A stretch of 64,000 bases of DNA, taken from assembly GCF_018603885.1 (NCBI RefSeq), contig NZ_JAHGAW010000001.1, positions 124,001 through 188,000 on the forward strand, given 5' to 3'. Every line of letters starts with the position of its first letter. Positions within the stretch are counted from its first letter, which is position 1. The position numbers were made by a program, and so were the translations under genes. The notes under the pieces were generated by a model. That model had not been told where the DNA came from and ran no database searches. It saw only the letters and a list, made by a program, of their open reading frames with translations. Positions 50,580 to 60,683 of the stretch are shown here, piece after piece. This DNA comes from Sphingobium nicotianae. Lineage in GTDB: Bacteria; Pseudomonadota; Alphaproteobacteria; Sphingomonadales; Sphingomonadaceae.

Positions 50580-52015
50580 TGGATACCGCGGTCCTCGTCT
50601 CGGTCCTGCCCGAGATCCTCCTGACCGTCGCGGGCCTCGTGCTCATGATGGTCGCGGCCTATGCCGGTGACGCCGCGGCGCGCATTGTCAGCTGGCTGTC
50701 GGTCGCATCGCTGGCGCTGGCGGGCGCCACGCTTGCCTGCCCCGCCGTCCACGCCGGTGGCCCGATCTTCGACGGTCTCTACAGCGCCGACGCCTTCTCC
50801 GCCTTCGCCAAGGCGCTGATCTTCGCCGCCGCCGCTGCCTGCATCCTCGTCGCCCCGCGCTTCTTCGATGGGGAAGGGGGCCTGCGCGCCGAATATCCGA
50901 TCCTCATCCTGTTCGCCTGCGTCGGCATGTCGATGATGGTCTCGGCGATCGACTTTCTGACGCTCTATGTCGGCCTTGAGCTGAACAGCCTCGCGGCCTA
51001 TGTGCTGGCAAGCTTCATGCGCAAGGATGTGCGCTCGGCAGAAGCCGGCCTCAAATATTTCGTCCTCGGCGCACTGGCCTCGGGCATCCTGCTTTACGGC
51101 ATGTCGCTGCTCTACGGCTTTGCCGGGACGACTCAGTTTGCCGGTGTCGCCGTGGCGCTGAAGGATGGCCTGGGCGCGGGCGAGTTGTTCGGCCTCGTCT
51201 TCATCCTCTCGGGGCTGGCCTTCAAGATCAGCGCCGTGCCGTTCCACATGTGGACGCCGGACGTCTATGAAGGCGCACCGACACCGGTCACCGCTTTCTT
51301 CGCCAGCGCGCCCAAGGTGGCGGCGCTCGGCCTCACCACGCGCGTCGCGATCGTCGCGCTCGGCACGGCGGGCCACAGCTGGCAACAGATCATCATCTTC
51401 ATGGCGCTGGCCTCGATCCTGCTCGGCGCGGTCGCGGCGATCAACCAGCCGAACATCAAGCGGCTGCTGGCTTATTCCTCGATCAACAATATCGGCTTCG
51501 CGCTGATCGGCCTGGCGCCGGGAACCGCAGAGGGCGTCGCCGCCGTCCTGTCTTATCTCGCCATCTATGTGGTGATGACGATCGGCAGCTTCGTCTGCGT
51601 CCTCCAGATGCGCGACAAGGACGGCAAGCCGGTCGAGAGCATCGCCAGCCTGGCGGGCCTGTCGCAGACGCGGCCGGGCCTGGCAGCCGCCTTCGCCATC
51701 TTCATGTTCAGCCTTGCGGGCATCCCGCCGCTGTTCGGCTTCTGGGCGAAGTTCCTGGTGTTCGACGCCGCTGTGGCCGAGGGCATGACGGGTCTCGCCG
51801 CGATCGGTATCGCCTCGTCGGTGATCGGTGCTTTCTATTATCTCAGGATCGTCAAGACGATCTACTTCGATGCGCCGGCCGAGGGCTTCGCGGAAGCGCG
51901 CAGCCCGATCGATTATGGCATCATGACGCTGTGTGCCGCCGTCATCGTGCTGGGCTATCTGCTGAATCCGCTGCTCGGCTCGGCGAGCGCTGCGGCGGCG
52001 GCATCTTTGTTCTGA
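50579..52015 (+). CDS. nuoN: NuoN, complex I subunit N
   Basis: Antiporter-like subunit of 478 residues and the last nuo gene: YVGLELNSLAAYVLASF, FKISAVPFHMWTPDVYEGAPTPVTAFFA (Lys/His pump residues) and LLAYSSINNIGFALIGLA. A palindromic repeat separates it from birA. Confidence 0.96.
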   Translation: MDTAVLVSVLPEILLTVAGLVLMMVAAYAGDAAARIVSWLSVASLALAGATLACPAVHAGGPIFDGLYSADAFSAFAKALIFAAAAACILVAPRFFDGEGGLRAEYPILILFACVGMSMMVSAIDFLTLYVGLELNSLAAYVLASFMRKDVRSAEAGLKYFVLGALASGILLYGMSLLYGFAGTTQFAGVAVALKDGLGAGELFGLVFILSGLAFKISAVPFHMWTPDVYEGAPTPVTAFFASAPKVAALGLTTRVAIVALGTAGHSWQQIIIFMALASILLGAVAAINQPNIKRLLAYSSINNIGFALIGLAPGTAEGVAAVLSYLAIYVVMTIGSFVCVLQMRDKDGKPVESIASLAGLSQTRPGLAAAFAIFMFSLAGIPPLFGFWAKFLVFDAAVAEGMTGLAAIGIASSVIGAFYYLRIVKTIYFDAPAEGFAEARSPIDYGIMTLCAAVIVLGYLLNPLLGSASAAAAASLF

Positions 52016-52033
52016 AACCAGCTCATATTTTCA

Positions 52034-52122
52034 CCGTTCGCCCTGAGCTCGTCGAAGGACCGTTCTTTTCTTTAGCGACGTCGAGAGGACGGGGAGTCCT
52101 TCGACAAGCTCAGGGCGAACGG
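52034..52122. repeat. Palindromic intergenic repeat, copy C (nuoN-birA)
   Basis: Two 27-base arms (52034-52060 and 52096-52122) are inverted copies with one mismatch. They share CGTTCG/CGAACG ends and the GACAAGCTC block with copies A and B, but carry the common sphingomonad unit GCCCTGAGCTCGTCGAAGG. The 35-base loop is unrelated. It may act as the nuo terminator or as an RNA stabiliser. Confidence 0.85.
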
Positions 52123-52137
52123 GAATAGGAGCAGCGG

Positions 52138-52860
52138 ATGACAGCGCCCTATAGCCGCATTCATCTCGTCCCGGAGACCGGCTCCACCAATGCCGATTTG
52201 CGTGCCCAGGCCGCCAACTGGCCGGAAGGCGACTGGCTCCGCGCCGAGCGCCAGACGGCGGGGCGAGGCCGCCTCGGTCGCGAATGGCGTAGCCCGGACG
52301 GCAATCTCTACGCCTCGACATTGATCGGGCTGCGGCCGGGGGATCCGCCCGTCACCGGCCTTGGCCTGATGCTGGGTGTCGCCGTCCATGCCGCTCTGTC
52401 CAATCTATTGCCCGCTGCTGCGCTGCATCTCAAATGGCCGAACGATGTCATGTGCGGCCCGGCCAAGCTCTCCGGCATGCTGCTGGAGCGGGAAGGGGAC
52501 TGCATCGTCGCGGGCGTCGGCATCAATGTCACGCAGGCGCCCATGCTCTCCGACCGGCCGACCATCGCGCTCGCTGATCTGCCCGGTGGCTCCGGCATGA
52601 CCGCGCGGCATGTGCTTGAAGCACTGGTTCCCGCCGTCGATCATTGGCTCGCCCTCTGGCGCGCGGGCGGCACCTCTGCCATCACCAAGGCCTGGCTGCC
52701 CCGCGCCCACCCCGTCGGCACGCGTCTGACCGTCTCGACCGGGACCGATCGGCCACAGACCGGCCATTTTCTCGGCCTCGATCCGGATGGAGCCTTGATC
52801 CTGGGCCACGACGACGGCACGGAGAGTCTGGTTCACAGCGGCGACGTCGGAATCCTTTGA
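52138..52860 (+). CDS. birA: BirA, biotin-(acetyl-CoA carboxylase) ligase
   Basis: Attaches biotin to AccB Lys. The 240-residue protein has RQTAGRGRLGREW (biotinyl-AMP loop), LKWPNDVM and VGINVT. It lacks the N-terminal DNA-binding domain of E. coli BirA, so it is a ligase only. It follows nuoN across the repeat, the usual order in this group; its substrate AccB is encoded at 62051-62536. Confidence 0.94.
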   Translation: MTAPYSRIHLVPETGSTNADLRAQAANWPEGDWLRAERQTAGRGRLGREWRSPDGNLYASTLIGLRPGDPPVTGLGLMLGVAVHAALSNLLPAAALHLKWPNDVMCGPAKLSGMLLEREGDCIVAGVGINVTQAPMLSDRPTIALADLPGGSGMTARHVLEALVPAVDHWLALWRAGGTSAITKAWLPRAHPVGTRLTVSTGTDRPQTGHFLGLDPDGALILGHDDGTESLVHSGDVGIL

Positions 52861-52884
52861 CGCCTCGCCTGTAGGAATAACGCC

Positions 52885-53673
52885 ATGCTGCTCGCCATCG
52901 ACGCCGGCAACACCAATGTCGTCTTCGCGCTCGTCGACACGGACCGCACGATCCGCGCCCGCTGGCGCATCGCGACCGATCCGCGCCGCACGGGCGACGA
53001 ATATGCCGTATGGACCAACCAGCTCCTGTCGCTGGAAGGGTTGACCATGGCGGATGTGACCGCTGTGATCATCTCGACGGTGGTTCCCCGCGCGCTTCAC
53101 AATCTCGAAGTGCTGGCCCAGAAATATTTCAAAGTCACGCCACTGATCGCCGGGCGCCCGCCGGTCCAGTGGCATATCAACGTCGACGTGCCGATGCCCG
53201 AGACATTGGGCGCGGACCGCGCGGTCAATGCCATCGCCGCTCATGCGGCCTATGATGGCGATCTCATCGTCATCGATTTCGGCACCGCGACCACCTTCGA
53301 TCATATCGACTATAACGGGGCCTATAAGGGCGGCATCATCGCGCCCGGCATCAATCTCTCGCTCGATGCATTGGTCAGCAATACCGCCAAACTGCCCCGC
53401 ATCGCGATCGAGGCTCCCTCGGGCAATGGCTCGGTCATCGGCCGCACCACGGAGGACCAGATGCTGATCGGCGTCTTCTGGGGCTATGTCGCGATGATGG
53501 AAGGGCTCGTCGGCCGCATGCGCAAGGAAATCGGCCGCCCCGCAAAGGTGATCGCCACGGGGGGGCTTGCCGTGCTATTTGATGAGAAGACCGACCTTTT
53601 CGACGCGATCGTGCCAGATTTGACCCTGACCGGCCTCGCCATCCTCTACGAGCGGAGCCTGAAGACCACATGA
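52885..53673 (+). CDS. coaX: CoaX, type III pantothenate kinase
   Basis: First step of CoA synthesis, insensitive to CoA feedback. ASKHA-fold motifs: [42 protein letters not shown] and VIATGGLA. The stop overlaps the rnj start as ATGA. Confidence 0.95.
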   Translation: MLLAIDAGNTNVVFALVDTDRTIRARWRIATDPRRTGDEYAVWTNQLLSLEGLTMADVTAVIISTVVPRALHNLEVLAQKYFKVTPLIAGRPPVQWHINVDVPMPETLGADRAVNAIAAHAAYDGDLIVIDFGTATTFDHIDYNGAYKGGIIAPGINLSLDALVSNTAKLPRIAIEAPSGNGSVIGRTTEDQMLIGVFWGYVAMMEGLVGRMRKEIGRPAKVIATGGLAVLFDEKTDLFDAIVPDLTLTGLAILYERSLKTT

Positions 53674-55319
53674 CACCCGGTGACGAGCTGCTTTTCCTTG
53701 CCCTGGGCGGCTCGGGCGAGATCGGCATGAATCTCAACCTCTATGGATGTCGCGGCAAATGGGTGATGGTCGACCTCGGCGTCACCTTCGGCGACGCCAT
53801 GTCGCCCGGCATCGATCTCATCATGCCGGACACGGCCTTCATCGAAGAGCATGCCGAAGACCTGCTCGGCATCGTGCTGACCCACGGCCATGAGGATCAT
53901 ATCGGCGCCGTGCCGTATCTCGCGGCCGATCTGGGCGTCCCTCTCTACGCGACGCCGTTCACGGCCGGGCTGCTGAAGGGCAAGCTTGCCGAGGAGGGGC
54001 TGGAGGAGCAGATCGAGCTTAACATTATCGGCGAGGACGAGGCGTTCCAGCTCGGCCCGTTCGGCTTCCGCTATTTCCCGCTCGCCCATTCGATTCCCGA
54101 AGGCAATGCGCTGCTGATCGAGACGCCGTTCGGCCGCATCTTCCACACCGGCGACTGGAAGTTGGACGAGGAGCCGCAGATCGGCGTGCCCACTACAGCC
54201 GAGGAACTGCGCGCGATTGGCGACCAAGGCGTGCTGGCGCTGGTCTGCGACAGCACCAACGTGTTCAACAAGGAGCCGAGCGGATCGGAAGCCTCCGTGC
54301 AGGCCGATCTGCTCACCTCCGTCTCAAACGCCAAGGGCCGCGTTGTCGTCACCACCTTTGCCAGCAATGCCGCGCGCTTGCAGACGCTCGCCAATGTCGC
54401 GCGCCTGACCGGGCGCAAGCTTTGCGTCGCGGGCCGCTCGCTCGACCGCATCATCGCCGTCGCCAAGAGCTGCGGCTATCTGCAGAATTTTCCGCCGCTG
54501 CTGGATTTCGACGGGATCATGGCGGTGCCGGCCAACGAAGCAATGATCATTGCGACGGGCGGACAGGGCGAGCCGCGCGCGGCCCTCGCGCGCATCGCGA
54601 CCGACCAGCATCCGATCAAGCTCGACGGCGGTGACACGGTGATCTTCTCCTCGCGCAAGATCCCCGGCAACGAGATTGCGATTGGCCGCATCCAGAATGC
54701 GCTGGCGGGCAAGGACGTGGAGATGATCACCGAGAGCCAGGCGCATATTCACGTCTCGGGCCATCCGGGACGCCCGGAGCTGGCCGCCATGTATGACTGG
54801 ATCCGCCCGGAAATGCTGATTCCCGTCCATGGCGAGCGCCGCCACATGGCCGAGCAGGCGCGGCTCGGCGCGGAGCATGGTATCGAGAAGAGCATCGTCC
54901 AGATGAACGGTGATGTCATCCGCATCGCGCCGGACGGGCCGGTCAAGCTCAGTGAAGTGCGTGCCGGCCGGCTCGTGCTGGATGGCGATGTCATCCTGCC
55001 TGCCGACGGCGCGACGATGAACGAGCGCCGCAAATTGCTGCTCAATGGCCATCTCAGCGTGGGCCTCGCGATCGGCGGATCGGGCAAGCTGGTCGGCGCG
55101 CCGGAAATCCGCCTGCAGGGCGTGCCGATCGAGGAGGATCGCGATCAGTTCCTGGAGCAGGCAGCGCAAGCGCTCGCCGACGTCGTGAAGAAAAGCGCCC
55201 GCAAGGGCAGCGACCTCGAGGCTCTGCGGGAGGCGATCCGCATCGGCGTGCGCCGCGTGGCGGTTGAATGGACCGGCAAGAAGCCGATCGTCGACGTGAC
55301 GATCGTCCAGGTCGGCTGA
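53670..55319 (+). CDS. rnj: Ribonuclease J
   Basis: Metallo-beta-lactamase/beta-CASP nuclease with 5'-exonuclease activity, used in RNA decay and rRNA maturation. Motifs: [24 protein letters not shown], the beta-CASP segments [17 protein letters not shown] and [10 protein letters not shown], and IPVHGERRH. 549 residues with a C-terminal dimerisation domain, of usual length. Confidence 0.95.
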   Translation: MTPGDELLFLALGGSGEIGMNLNLYGCRGKWVMVDLGVTFGDAMSPGIDLIMPDTAFIEEHAEDLLGIVLTHGHEDHIGAVPYLAADLGVPLYATPFTAGLLKGKLAEEGLEEQIELNIIGEDEAFQLGPFGFRYFPLAHSIPEGNALLIETPFGRIFHTGDWKLDEEPQIGVPTTAEELRAIGDQGVLALVCDSTNVFNKEPSGSEASVQADLLTSVSNAKGRVVVTTFASNAARLQTLANVARLTGRKLCVAGRSLDRIIAVAKSCGYLQNFPPLLDFDGIMAVPANEAMIIATGGQGEPRAALARIATDQHPIKLDGGDTVIFSSRKIPGNEIAIGRIQNALAGKDVEMITESQAHIHVSGHPGRPELAAMYDWIRPEMLIPVHGERRHMAEQARLGAEHGIEKSIVQMNGDVIRIAPDGPVKLSEVRAGRLVLDGDVILPADGATMNERRKLLLNGHLSVGLAIGGSGKLVGAPEIRLQGVPIEEDRDQFLEQAAQALADVVKKSARKGSDLEALREAIRIGVRRVAVEWTGKKPIVDVTIVQVG

Positions 55320-55337
55320 ACGGGACGAGCCCCCATC

Positions 55338-55622
55338 ATGCGCTGGACATCGCTTCTCGCCATCTATTTCCTGTTCTGGTTTCTCAGCCTTTTCCTGGTC
55401 TTGCCTTTCGGTATTCGCACCACGGATGAAGTTGGCGGGGAGAAGATACCCGGCCAGGCCGACAGCGCGCCGCATGAGTTTCGGCCGCTGAGGATCGTCC
55501 TGCGAACGAGCCTCGTGGCGCTGGCGCTGTTCGCGCTGTTCTATGCCAATTACAGCTTTGGTTGGATCACGACCGACACGCTGCGCAGCTGGTTCCACGG
55601 GCCGGCGGAAGCCAATCGCTGA
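55338..55622 (+). CDS. DUF1467 membrane protein
   Basis: A 94-residue protein with two helices (LLAIYFLFWFLSLFLVLPFGI and LRTSLVALALFALFYANYSF) and the motif RTTDEVGGEKIPGQADSAP between them. Unknown function; commonly encoded after rnj in alphaproteobacteria, as here. Confidence 0.88.
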   Translation: MRWTSLLAIYFLFWFLSLFLVLPFGIRTTDEVGGEKIPGQADSAPHEFRPLRIVLRTSLVALALFALFYANYSFGWITTDTLRSWFHGPAEANR

Positions 55623-56005
55623 CGCTCGGCATTGAAGACCGCCGTCATTCCCGCGAACGGGCGAATCCTGCCGCAACATCACCAGACCAGGGTGATATGG
55701 ACGTCTAACCGAGTTACAAGACGATGGCGGCGAGCGTGGCAGGTGCTCGAAGTCCAGTCCCCAAAGACCTCGCGGGGATCGCGCCAGGGCGAATCCGTCC
55801 GCACAATCCTCAGAACATCTCGACGAACATCCGGTTGTCCCGTCCGGTCGAACCCTTCTGATCAGGGCGACCAATAAGCCGTGCCCTCCCCAAGCACCGG
55901 CGCTCAGCATCAGCCGGTCCATCACGCCAAGATCGCTTCCTCAAAAGTAACCTTGAATCAGTACTCTACCCAAAAGGGCTCGTTAGAGTCCGCGCCACCT
56001 ATCGC
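55623..56005. other. 383-bp gene-free stretch after DUF1467
   Basis: Short frames here are Arg/Ser/Pro-rich shadows without plausible starts. I see a partial repeat-like tract CATTCCCGCGAACGGG near 55650, no tRNA, no terminator with a T run, and no insertion sequence end. It separates the birA-rnj block from the molybdenum hydroxylase block. Confidence 0.6.
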
Positions 56006-56587
56006 TCAGAGGATCGACTGGCGCGCGCTATCCAGATCGTCCGGCGTGTCGACGTCCAGCAACGCATCCGCGCCAGCCACGACCAGCGTAGCCCCGACGG
56101 CGAGGCTGCGGGCGCCCTTGTCGCCTTCGAGGGCCTGAAGCGCCGCGAACAGGCTTGCCGGGAACAGGGACGGAGGCTGAGGAGTGCCACCCTCTGCCGT
56201 TGAGAAAACGGGGGCGCTGCTGTCGCGCAGGAATGTCGCGACGAGACGCGCCAGATGCGCCGCCGTCACGAAGGGCATATCGGCCAGCAGGATGAGCAGC
56301 GCCGACGCGCCGGCCTCCCGCGCTGCGGTCGCCGCGATCCGCAATGAGGTGGCCATGCCATGCTCGGGATGGGGATTGGGGCACAGGCGATAGCCGAGCG
56401 TGTCGGCATCGAAGTCGTCGCCCGCCACAAGGAAGCGATGATCAGCGCCGACCGACAATCCCGCGTCAGCGGCCCATTTGATCAGCGGCCGGTCGCCGAG
56501 CTGTGCCAACAGCTTGTCTGCGACGCCGAACCGCGTCGATCGCCCGGCGGCCAGCAATGCGACGGCCAGACCCTCAGCGCGCGCCAC
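56006..56587 (-). CDS. MocA/MobA-like nucleotidyltransferase
   Basis: A 193-residue NTP transferase: VALLAAGRSTRFG is the nucleotide loop, LLADMPFVTAAHL the metal site, LFPASLFAALQALEGDKGARSL the substrate region, and DVDTPDDL the end. It probably makes the cytosine dinucleotide form of molybdopterin for the adjacent IorAB enzyme. The start is GTG 56587, overlapping xdhC by 14 bp. Confidence 0.85.
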   Translation of the reverse strand: MARAEGLAVALLAAGRSTRFGVADKLLAQLGDRPLIKWAADAGLSVGADHRFLVAGDDFDADTLGYRLCPNPHPEHGMATSLRIAATAAREAGASALLILLADMPFVTAAHLARLVATFLRDSSAPVFSTAEGGTPQPPSLFPASLFAALQALEGDKGARSLAVGATLVVAGADALLDVDTPDDLDSARQSIL

Positions 56588-57491
56588 GCAATGTGCCCAC
56601 CATGCCGGCCGCGATCGAGAGCGCGATCTCCTGCGGCCCAAGCCCGCCGATATGGATCCCCGCCGGCCCGTCGACGCGCCTGAGATCCTCGGCGCCGATC
56701 CCCATGGCGGCAAGTCGCTCAAGTCGCCGCGCCTGATTGGCGCGCGAGCCGAGCGCGCCGATATATCCTGTCGGCGCCTGCAAAGCTGTGAAGAGGGCGG
56801 GATCATCGATCTTCACGTCATGGCTGAGCGTGACGACGGCCGCGCTGCCGTTGGGCGCGAAGGCGGCGACGGCTTCGTCGGGCCAGGCATCGGTCAGCGT
56901 CACGCCCGGAAAGCGATCGGCGCTCAGAAAGCGTTCACGCGGGTCGTTGACGGTCACCGCAAAGCCCGTCGCGCGCGCAATCGCGGAGAGCGCCTGAGCG
57001 ATCTGCACCGCGCCGACGATGAGCAAGCGCCGCGGCGCTTCGTAAACATTGACGAACTGCCCTTCGTACGCGCCCAGGATCGTACGGCCGGTTGCGAGAT
57101 CGGTCGAGAGCGTGACGGCTATGCCCGCCGCCCGGGCGGCAGCGATCTGCGCGAAGAAGCCGGGCGAAAATCCCGCCTCGCTCACCGGTTGCACCATGAC
57201 GCCGATCATGCCGCCACAGGGCAGGCCGGGCAGCCAGATGCTGGGATCACTGCTGCCATAATGATGGACGCTGGCGGGCGCGCCCGCGATCACGCCTTCG
57301 GCAATGGCGAACACCTCATATTCGACGCAGCCGCCGGAGATGGAACCAGCGAACCGGCCATCCGCCGCGAGCAGCAAATGTCCCCCGCGCGGGCGCGGCG
57401 CGGAGCCCGACGCCTCGATGACCGTCGCCAGCGCCATGGGTTGCCCGGCCCATGCCTGGGCCGCCGCGATGATCTCGTCTATGTCGTTCAA
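56574..57491 (-). CDS. XdhC/CoxI family molybdenum hydroxylase maturation protein
   Basis: Binds the sulfurated Mo cofactor and inserts it into XDH-type enzymes. The 305-residue protein has an N-terminal XdhC domain (TVIEASGSAPRPRGGHLLL, GGCVE) and a C-terminal Rossmann domain (RLLIVGAVQIAQALSAIA, GYIGALGSR). Divergent from iorA-iorB, so it most likely serves that enzyme. Confidence 0.92.
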   Translation of the reverse strand: MNDIDEIIAAAQAWAGQPMALATVIEASGSAPRPRGGHLLLAADGRFAGSISGGCVEYEVFAIAEGVIAGAPASVHHYGSSDPSIWLPGLPCGGMIGVMVQPVSEAGFSPGFFAQIAAARAAGIAVTLSTDLATGRTILGAYEGQFVNVYEAPRRLLIVGAVQIAQALSAIARATGFAVTVNDPRERFLSADRFPGVTLTDAWPDEAVAAFAPNGSAAVVTLSHDVKIDDPALFTALQAPTGYIGALGSRANQARRLERLAAMGIGAEDLRRVDGPAGIHIGGLGPQEIALSIAAGMVGTLRGAR

Positions 57492-57502
57492 GTAACGTCC
57501 TA

Positions 57503-57516
57503 TATTTTTATAAATA
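57503..57516. promoter_or_regulatory. AT-rich palindrome between xdhC and iorA
   Basis: TATTTTTATAAATA stands out in a G+C-rich intergenic region; TATTT/AAATA pair, and the minus strand reads TATAAA, a possible -10 for xdhC. It could be an operator for the divergent module. No regulator gene lies beside it. Confidence 0.4.
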
Positions 57517-57639
57517 CAGGGACTTGCCGCAGCCCCACAATATTGACGGCAAACAGCTTAGGGCAGGGCGATGGACATTGACAACCGCTCGCCCGCCGGA
57601 TCATGCTCGCCCCATTCAGGATTGCGGAGGAGTGCGGGC

Positions 57640-58113
57640 ATGACGACGACATTGTCAGTCAACGGGCAAATGCGACAGGTCGATAGTGATCCCGCGAAGC
57701 CTCTTCTCTGGGTCCTGCGCGAGGATCTCAATCTGCTCGGCACGAAGTTCGGCTGCGGCATGGCGTTGTGCGGCGCCTGCACCGTTCATATCGACGGCAA
57801 GGCGACGCGCTCGTGCGTCACGCCGGTGAGCGCGGCTGTGGGCAAGAAGATCACAACCATCGAAGCCGTCGCCGCAACGCCGGCCGGCAAGAAGGTGAGC
57901 GAGGCCTGGACGGCGCTCGACGTTCCCCAGTGCGGCTATTGCCAGGCGGGGCAGATCATGACCGCGACGGCGCTGCTGACCGACAAGCCCAAGCCGACCG
58001 ACGGTGAGATCGACGCGGCGATGACCGGCAATATCTGCCGCTGCGCCACTTATGTCCGCATCCGCGCCGCGATCAGGCAGGCGGCGGGCCTCAACGAAGG
58101 AACCGCAGCATGA
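57640..58113 (+). CDS. iorA: Isoquinoline 1-oxidoreductase-type alpha subunit (2x 2Fe-2S)
   Basis: A 157-residue iron-sulfur subunit: plant-type cluster ligands in [17 protein letters not shown] and the second cluster in [11 protein letters not shown] and [12 protein letters not shown]. It passes electrons from the Mo site of the partner. I start at ATG 57640, after GGAGG; the frame to 57571 has no better site. It overlaps iorB as ATGA. Confidence 0.9.
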   Translation: MTTTLSVNGQMRQVDSDPAKPLLWVLREDLNLLGTKFGCGMALCGACTVHIDGKATRSCVTPVSAAVGKKITTIEAVAATPAGKKVSEAWTALDVPQCGYCQAGQIMTATALLTDKPKPTDGEIDAAMTGNICRCATYVRIRAAIRQAAGLNEGTAA

Positions 58114-60296
58114 ACGCGCCTCTGCTCGATCGCCGCGCGATCCTGAAAGCCTCGCTGGTCGGCGGCGCGGCGCTCGTCTTCGACGCCAAGGTGGCTTTGG
58201 CCGCCACGCCGGGCGCCAAGGCGACGACGCTCAACGCCCATATCCGGATCAATCCCGACAACAGCTTCGTGATCGGCGCGCAAAACCCGGAGATCGGCCA
58301 GGGCATCAAGACGATGCTGCCGATGCTCATCGCCGAGGAGCTCGACATCGACTGGGCGCAGGTCCAGATCGAGCAGACCATCGCCAATGAGAAGGTCTAT
58401 AATGGTCAGTTCGCGGGCGGCAGCTTCGCGACGCCAACCCATTTTCTGCCAATGCGCCGCATCGGCGCGGCGGCGCGGCAGATGCTGGTCAAGGCGGCGG
58501 CGGCGAAATGGAGCGTCCCCGAGGACAGCCTGACGACCGGCAGCGGCAAGGTCATTCATGCCGCCAGCAAGCGCTCGGCGACCTATGCTTCCCTGGCGGT
58601 CGACGCGGCCAAGGTGCCGGTGCCAGATCTCGCCAAGGTGCCGCTCAAGACGCCCGCGCAATACAAGATCATCGGCAAGTCCAAGATCGGCGTCGACACG
58701 CCCGCGATCGTCGCGGGCAAGCCGCTGTACGGCATCGACGTCGTGCAGCCCGGCATGGTCTATGCCGCGGTCGAGGCCTGCCCCGCCTATGGCGGCACGG
58801 TCGGCAGCTTCGATGCCGATGGGGTGAAGAAGCTCCCCGGCGTGATCGCCGTCGTGCCGATCAACACCAGCTACGATCCCAAGATCGGCAATGACGCCAT
58901 CGCCATCGTCGCGACGAGCTGGTGGGTGGCCAACGAAGCGCGCAAGGCGCTGAAGCCGGTGTGGAACGACGCGGAGGCCAGGCAATATTCGACGGCAGGC
59001 TTCGCCTCGGCAGCCGCGGCACAGATCGACAAGGCGCCGCAAGGGGATCTCGTCAAGAAGGGCGATGCCGAAAAGGCGCTCGCCGGCGCGGCCAAGACCG
59101 TGACCGCGAAATATGATTATCCATTCCTCGCCCATGCCACGCTCGAGCCGCAGAATTGCACGGCCCTGTTCCAGGACGGAAAGATCGAGTTCTGGGCGCC
59201 GACGCAGAACCCCGCGCCCGGCCGCGCGCTCGTCGCGCAGATGCTCGGCATTCCCGCCGAGGCAATCACCATCCACATGACCCGGATCGGCGGCGGTTTC
59301 GGCCGGCGCCTCTCCAACGACTATATGGCCATCGTCGCGCAGATCGCGAAGGGGGTGCCTGGCAAGCCGGTCAAGATGATCTTCACGCGCACCGACGACC
59401 TGCGTCATGACGTCTTCCGTCCGGCGGGCTGGCACAGCTTCACTGCCGGTCTCGACGCGCAGGGCAGGCTGGTGGGCCTCAAGGACCATTTCGTGACGTT
59501 CGGCGAGGGCGGCAAGCCGGGAACCGGCGCGGGGATGAGCGGCGAGTTCCCCGCAGCCCTGATCGGTGACGTCCACTACGGCGTCTCCTACCTGAAGAGC
59601 AACGTGCCGACCGGCTATCTGCGGGCGCCGACTTCGAATGCCATGTCCTTCGTATTCCAGAGCTTCCTTGACGAGGTGGCGCTGGCGGCGGATCTCGACC
59701 TGGCGGAGTTCCTGCGCCGCACGATGGGTGAGGGGCGCTTCATCGAGCCGGTCAAGGGCGTGACGGGCGAGTTCGACACGCGGCGCGCCCGGGCGGTGAT
59801 CGACAAGGTCTGCGCCATGGCGGGCTGGAAGGGCCGCGAAGGCGGCAACGGCAAGGGCCGGGGCTTCGCCTTTTACTATAGCCACCGCGGCTATTTCGCC
59901 GAGGTGGTCGACGTGACGGTCAACAGCGGCGGCGCGGTCCATGTCGACAAGGTCTGGGTCGCGGGCGATGTCGGCAATCAGATCATCAATCCGATCAATG
60001 CGCTCCATCAGGTGCAGGGTGCCGTCATCGACGGGATCGGCCAGGCGACCGCCGGCCAGAAGATCGAGATCGTCAACGGCAGCGGCAACCGCACCAACTT
60101 CCACGATTATCCGCTGCCCCGCATCACGGCGGCGCCAGCCGAGATTGTCGTTGAGTTCGTGCCGTCCGACAATCCGCCAACGGGGCTGGGCGAGCCGGCA
60201 CTGCCGCCGGTGATCCCGGCGATCGCCAACGCGATCTTCGCGGCGACCGGAAAGCGCATTCGCTCGTTGCCGATCGTGCCGGCACAGCTGGTCTGA
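58110..60296 (+). CDS. iorB: Isoquinoline 1-oxidoreductase-type beta subunit (Mo-binding)
   Basis: A 728-residue Mo hydroxylase subunit with the two Mo-cofactor domains: [41 protein letters not shown], and the C-terminal [10 protein letters not shown] containing the catalytic-Glu region. A twin-Arg signal ([18 protein letters not shown]) indicates Tat export, so the enzyme is probably periplasmic. The substrate is unknown; isoquinoline and aldehydes are only family precedents. Confidence 0.88.
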   Translation: MNAPLLDRRAILKASLVGGAALVFDAKVALAATPGAKATTLNAHIRINPDNSFVIGAQNPEIGQGIKTMLPMLIAEELDIDWAQVQIEQTIANEKVYNGQFAGGSFATPTHFLPMRRIGAAARQMLVKAAAAKWSVPEDSLTTGSGKVIHAASKRSATYASLAVDAAKVPVPDLAKVPLKTPAQYKIIGKSKIGVDTPAIVAGKPLYGIDVVQPGMVYAAVEACPAYGGTVGSFDADGVKKLPGVIAVVPINTSYDPKIGNDAIAIVATSWWVANEARKALKPVWNDAEARQYSTAGFASAAAAQIDKAPQGDLVKKGDAEKALAGAAKTVTAKYDYPFLAHATLEPQNCTALFQDGKIEFWAPTQNPAPGRALVAQMLGIPAEAITIHMTRIGGGFGRRLSNDYMAIVAQIAKGVPGKPVKMIFTRTDDLRHDVFRPAGWHSFTAGLDAQGRLVGLKDHFVTFGEGGKPGTGAGMSGEFPAALIGDVHYGVSYLKSNVPTGYLRAPTSNAMSFVFQSFLDEVALAADLDLAEFLRRTMGEGRFIEPVKGVTGEFDTRRARAVIDKVCAMAGWKGREGGNGKGRGFAFYYSHRGYFAEVVDVTVNSGGAVHVDKVWVAGDVGNQIINPINALHQVQGAVIDGIGQATAGQKIEIVNGSGNRTNFHDYPLPRITAAPAEIVVEFVPSDNPPTGLGEPALPPVIPAIANAIFAATGKRIRSLPIVPAQLV

Positions 60297-60298
60297 CA

Positions 60299-60337
60299 TT
60301 CCCGACGTCACCTCAGCGAAAGCTGGGGTGACGGGAA
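60299..60337. terminator. Hairpin between convergent iorB and arsC
   Basis: CGTCACCTCAGC and GCTGGGGTGACG pair around GAAA with one wobble, and outer TTCC/GGAA extend the stem. It lies between two convergent stops. The unit resembles a dispersed proteobacterial repeat of the form GTCACCCCAGC-GAAA-GCTGGGGTGAC. Confidence 0.6.
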
Positions 60338-60340
60338 ACG

Positions 60341-60679
60341 CTACAGGATTTCCCGCACCTTTTCCGGCGGTCGGCCAAGGCGTACACCCTTGTCGGTCTC
60401 GACCAGCGGGCGCTCGATCAGGATCGGATCGGCGACCATCGCGTCGAGGATCGCCCCGTCGCTCGCATCCTTGAGCGCGGCAGCGCCGTCCTCGGCCTTG
60501 CGCAGCCCTTGGCGCGGCGTCAGGCCGGCTTTGGCATAGAGGGAAGCGAGCTTGTCCCGGCTCGGCGGCATCTTGAGATAGTCGACGATCTCGACCTCGA
60601 CGCCCGGCGCCTCCCGCAGGATCGCCAGCGTCTCACGCGACTTAGAGCAGCGGGGGTTGTGATAGATGGTGGCTTTCAT
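60341..60679 (-). CDS. arsC: ArsC-family arsenate reductase-like protein
   Basis: A 112-residue protein of the glutaredoxin-linked ArsC family: HNPRCSKSRETLAIL with the catalytic Cys, and PILIERPLVETDKGVRLGRPPEKV. No other ars genes are nearby, so a general thiol role (YfgD-like) is possible. 4 bp downstream of accC. Confidence 0.88.
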   Translation of the reverse strand: MKATIYHNPRCSKSRETLAILREAPGVEVEIVDYLKMPPSRDKLASLYAKAGLTPRQGLRKAEDGAAALKDASDGAILDAMVADPILIERPLVETDKGVRLGRPPEKVREIL

Positions 60680-60683
60680 CGGC

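Noticed and set aside
55845-55875. tRNA-like 3' end (TCGAACCC...GACCA)
   Set aside because: No matching acceptor or anticodon arm upstream and the T loop is wrong.
54324-55925. 533-codon open frame antisense to rnj
   Set aside because: Shadow frame; rnj is certain.
58050-60311. 753-codon open frame antisense to iorB
   Set aside because: Shadow frame of a clear Mo hydroxylase gene.
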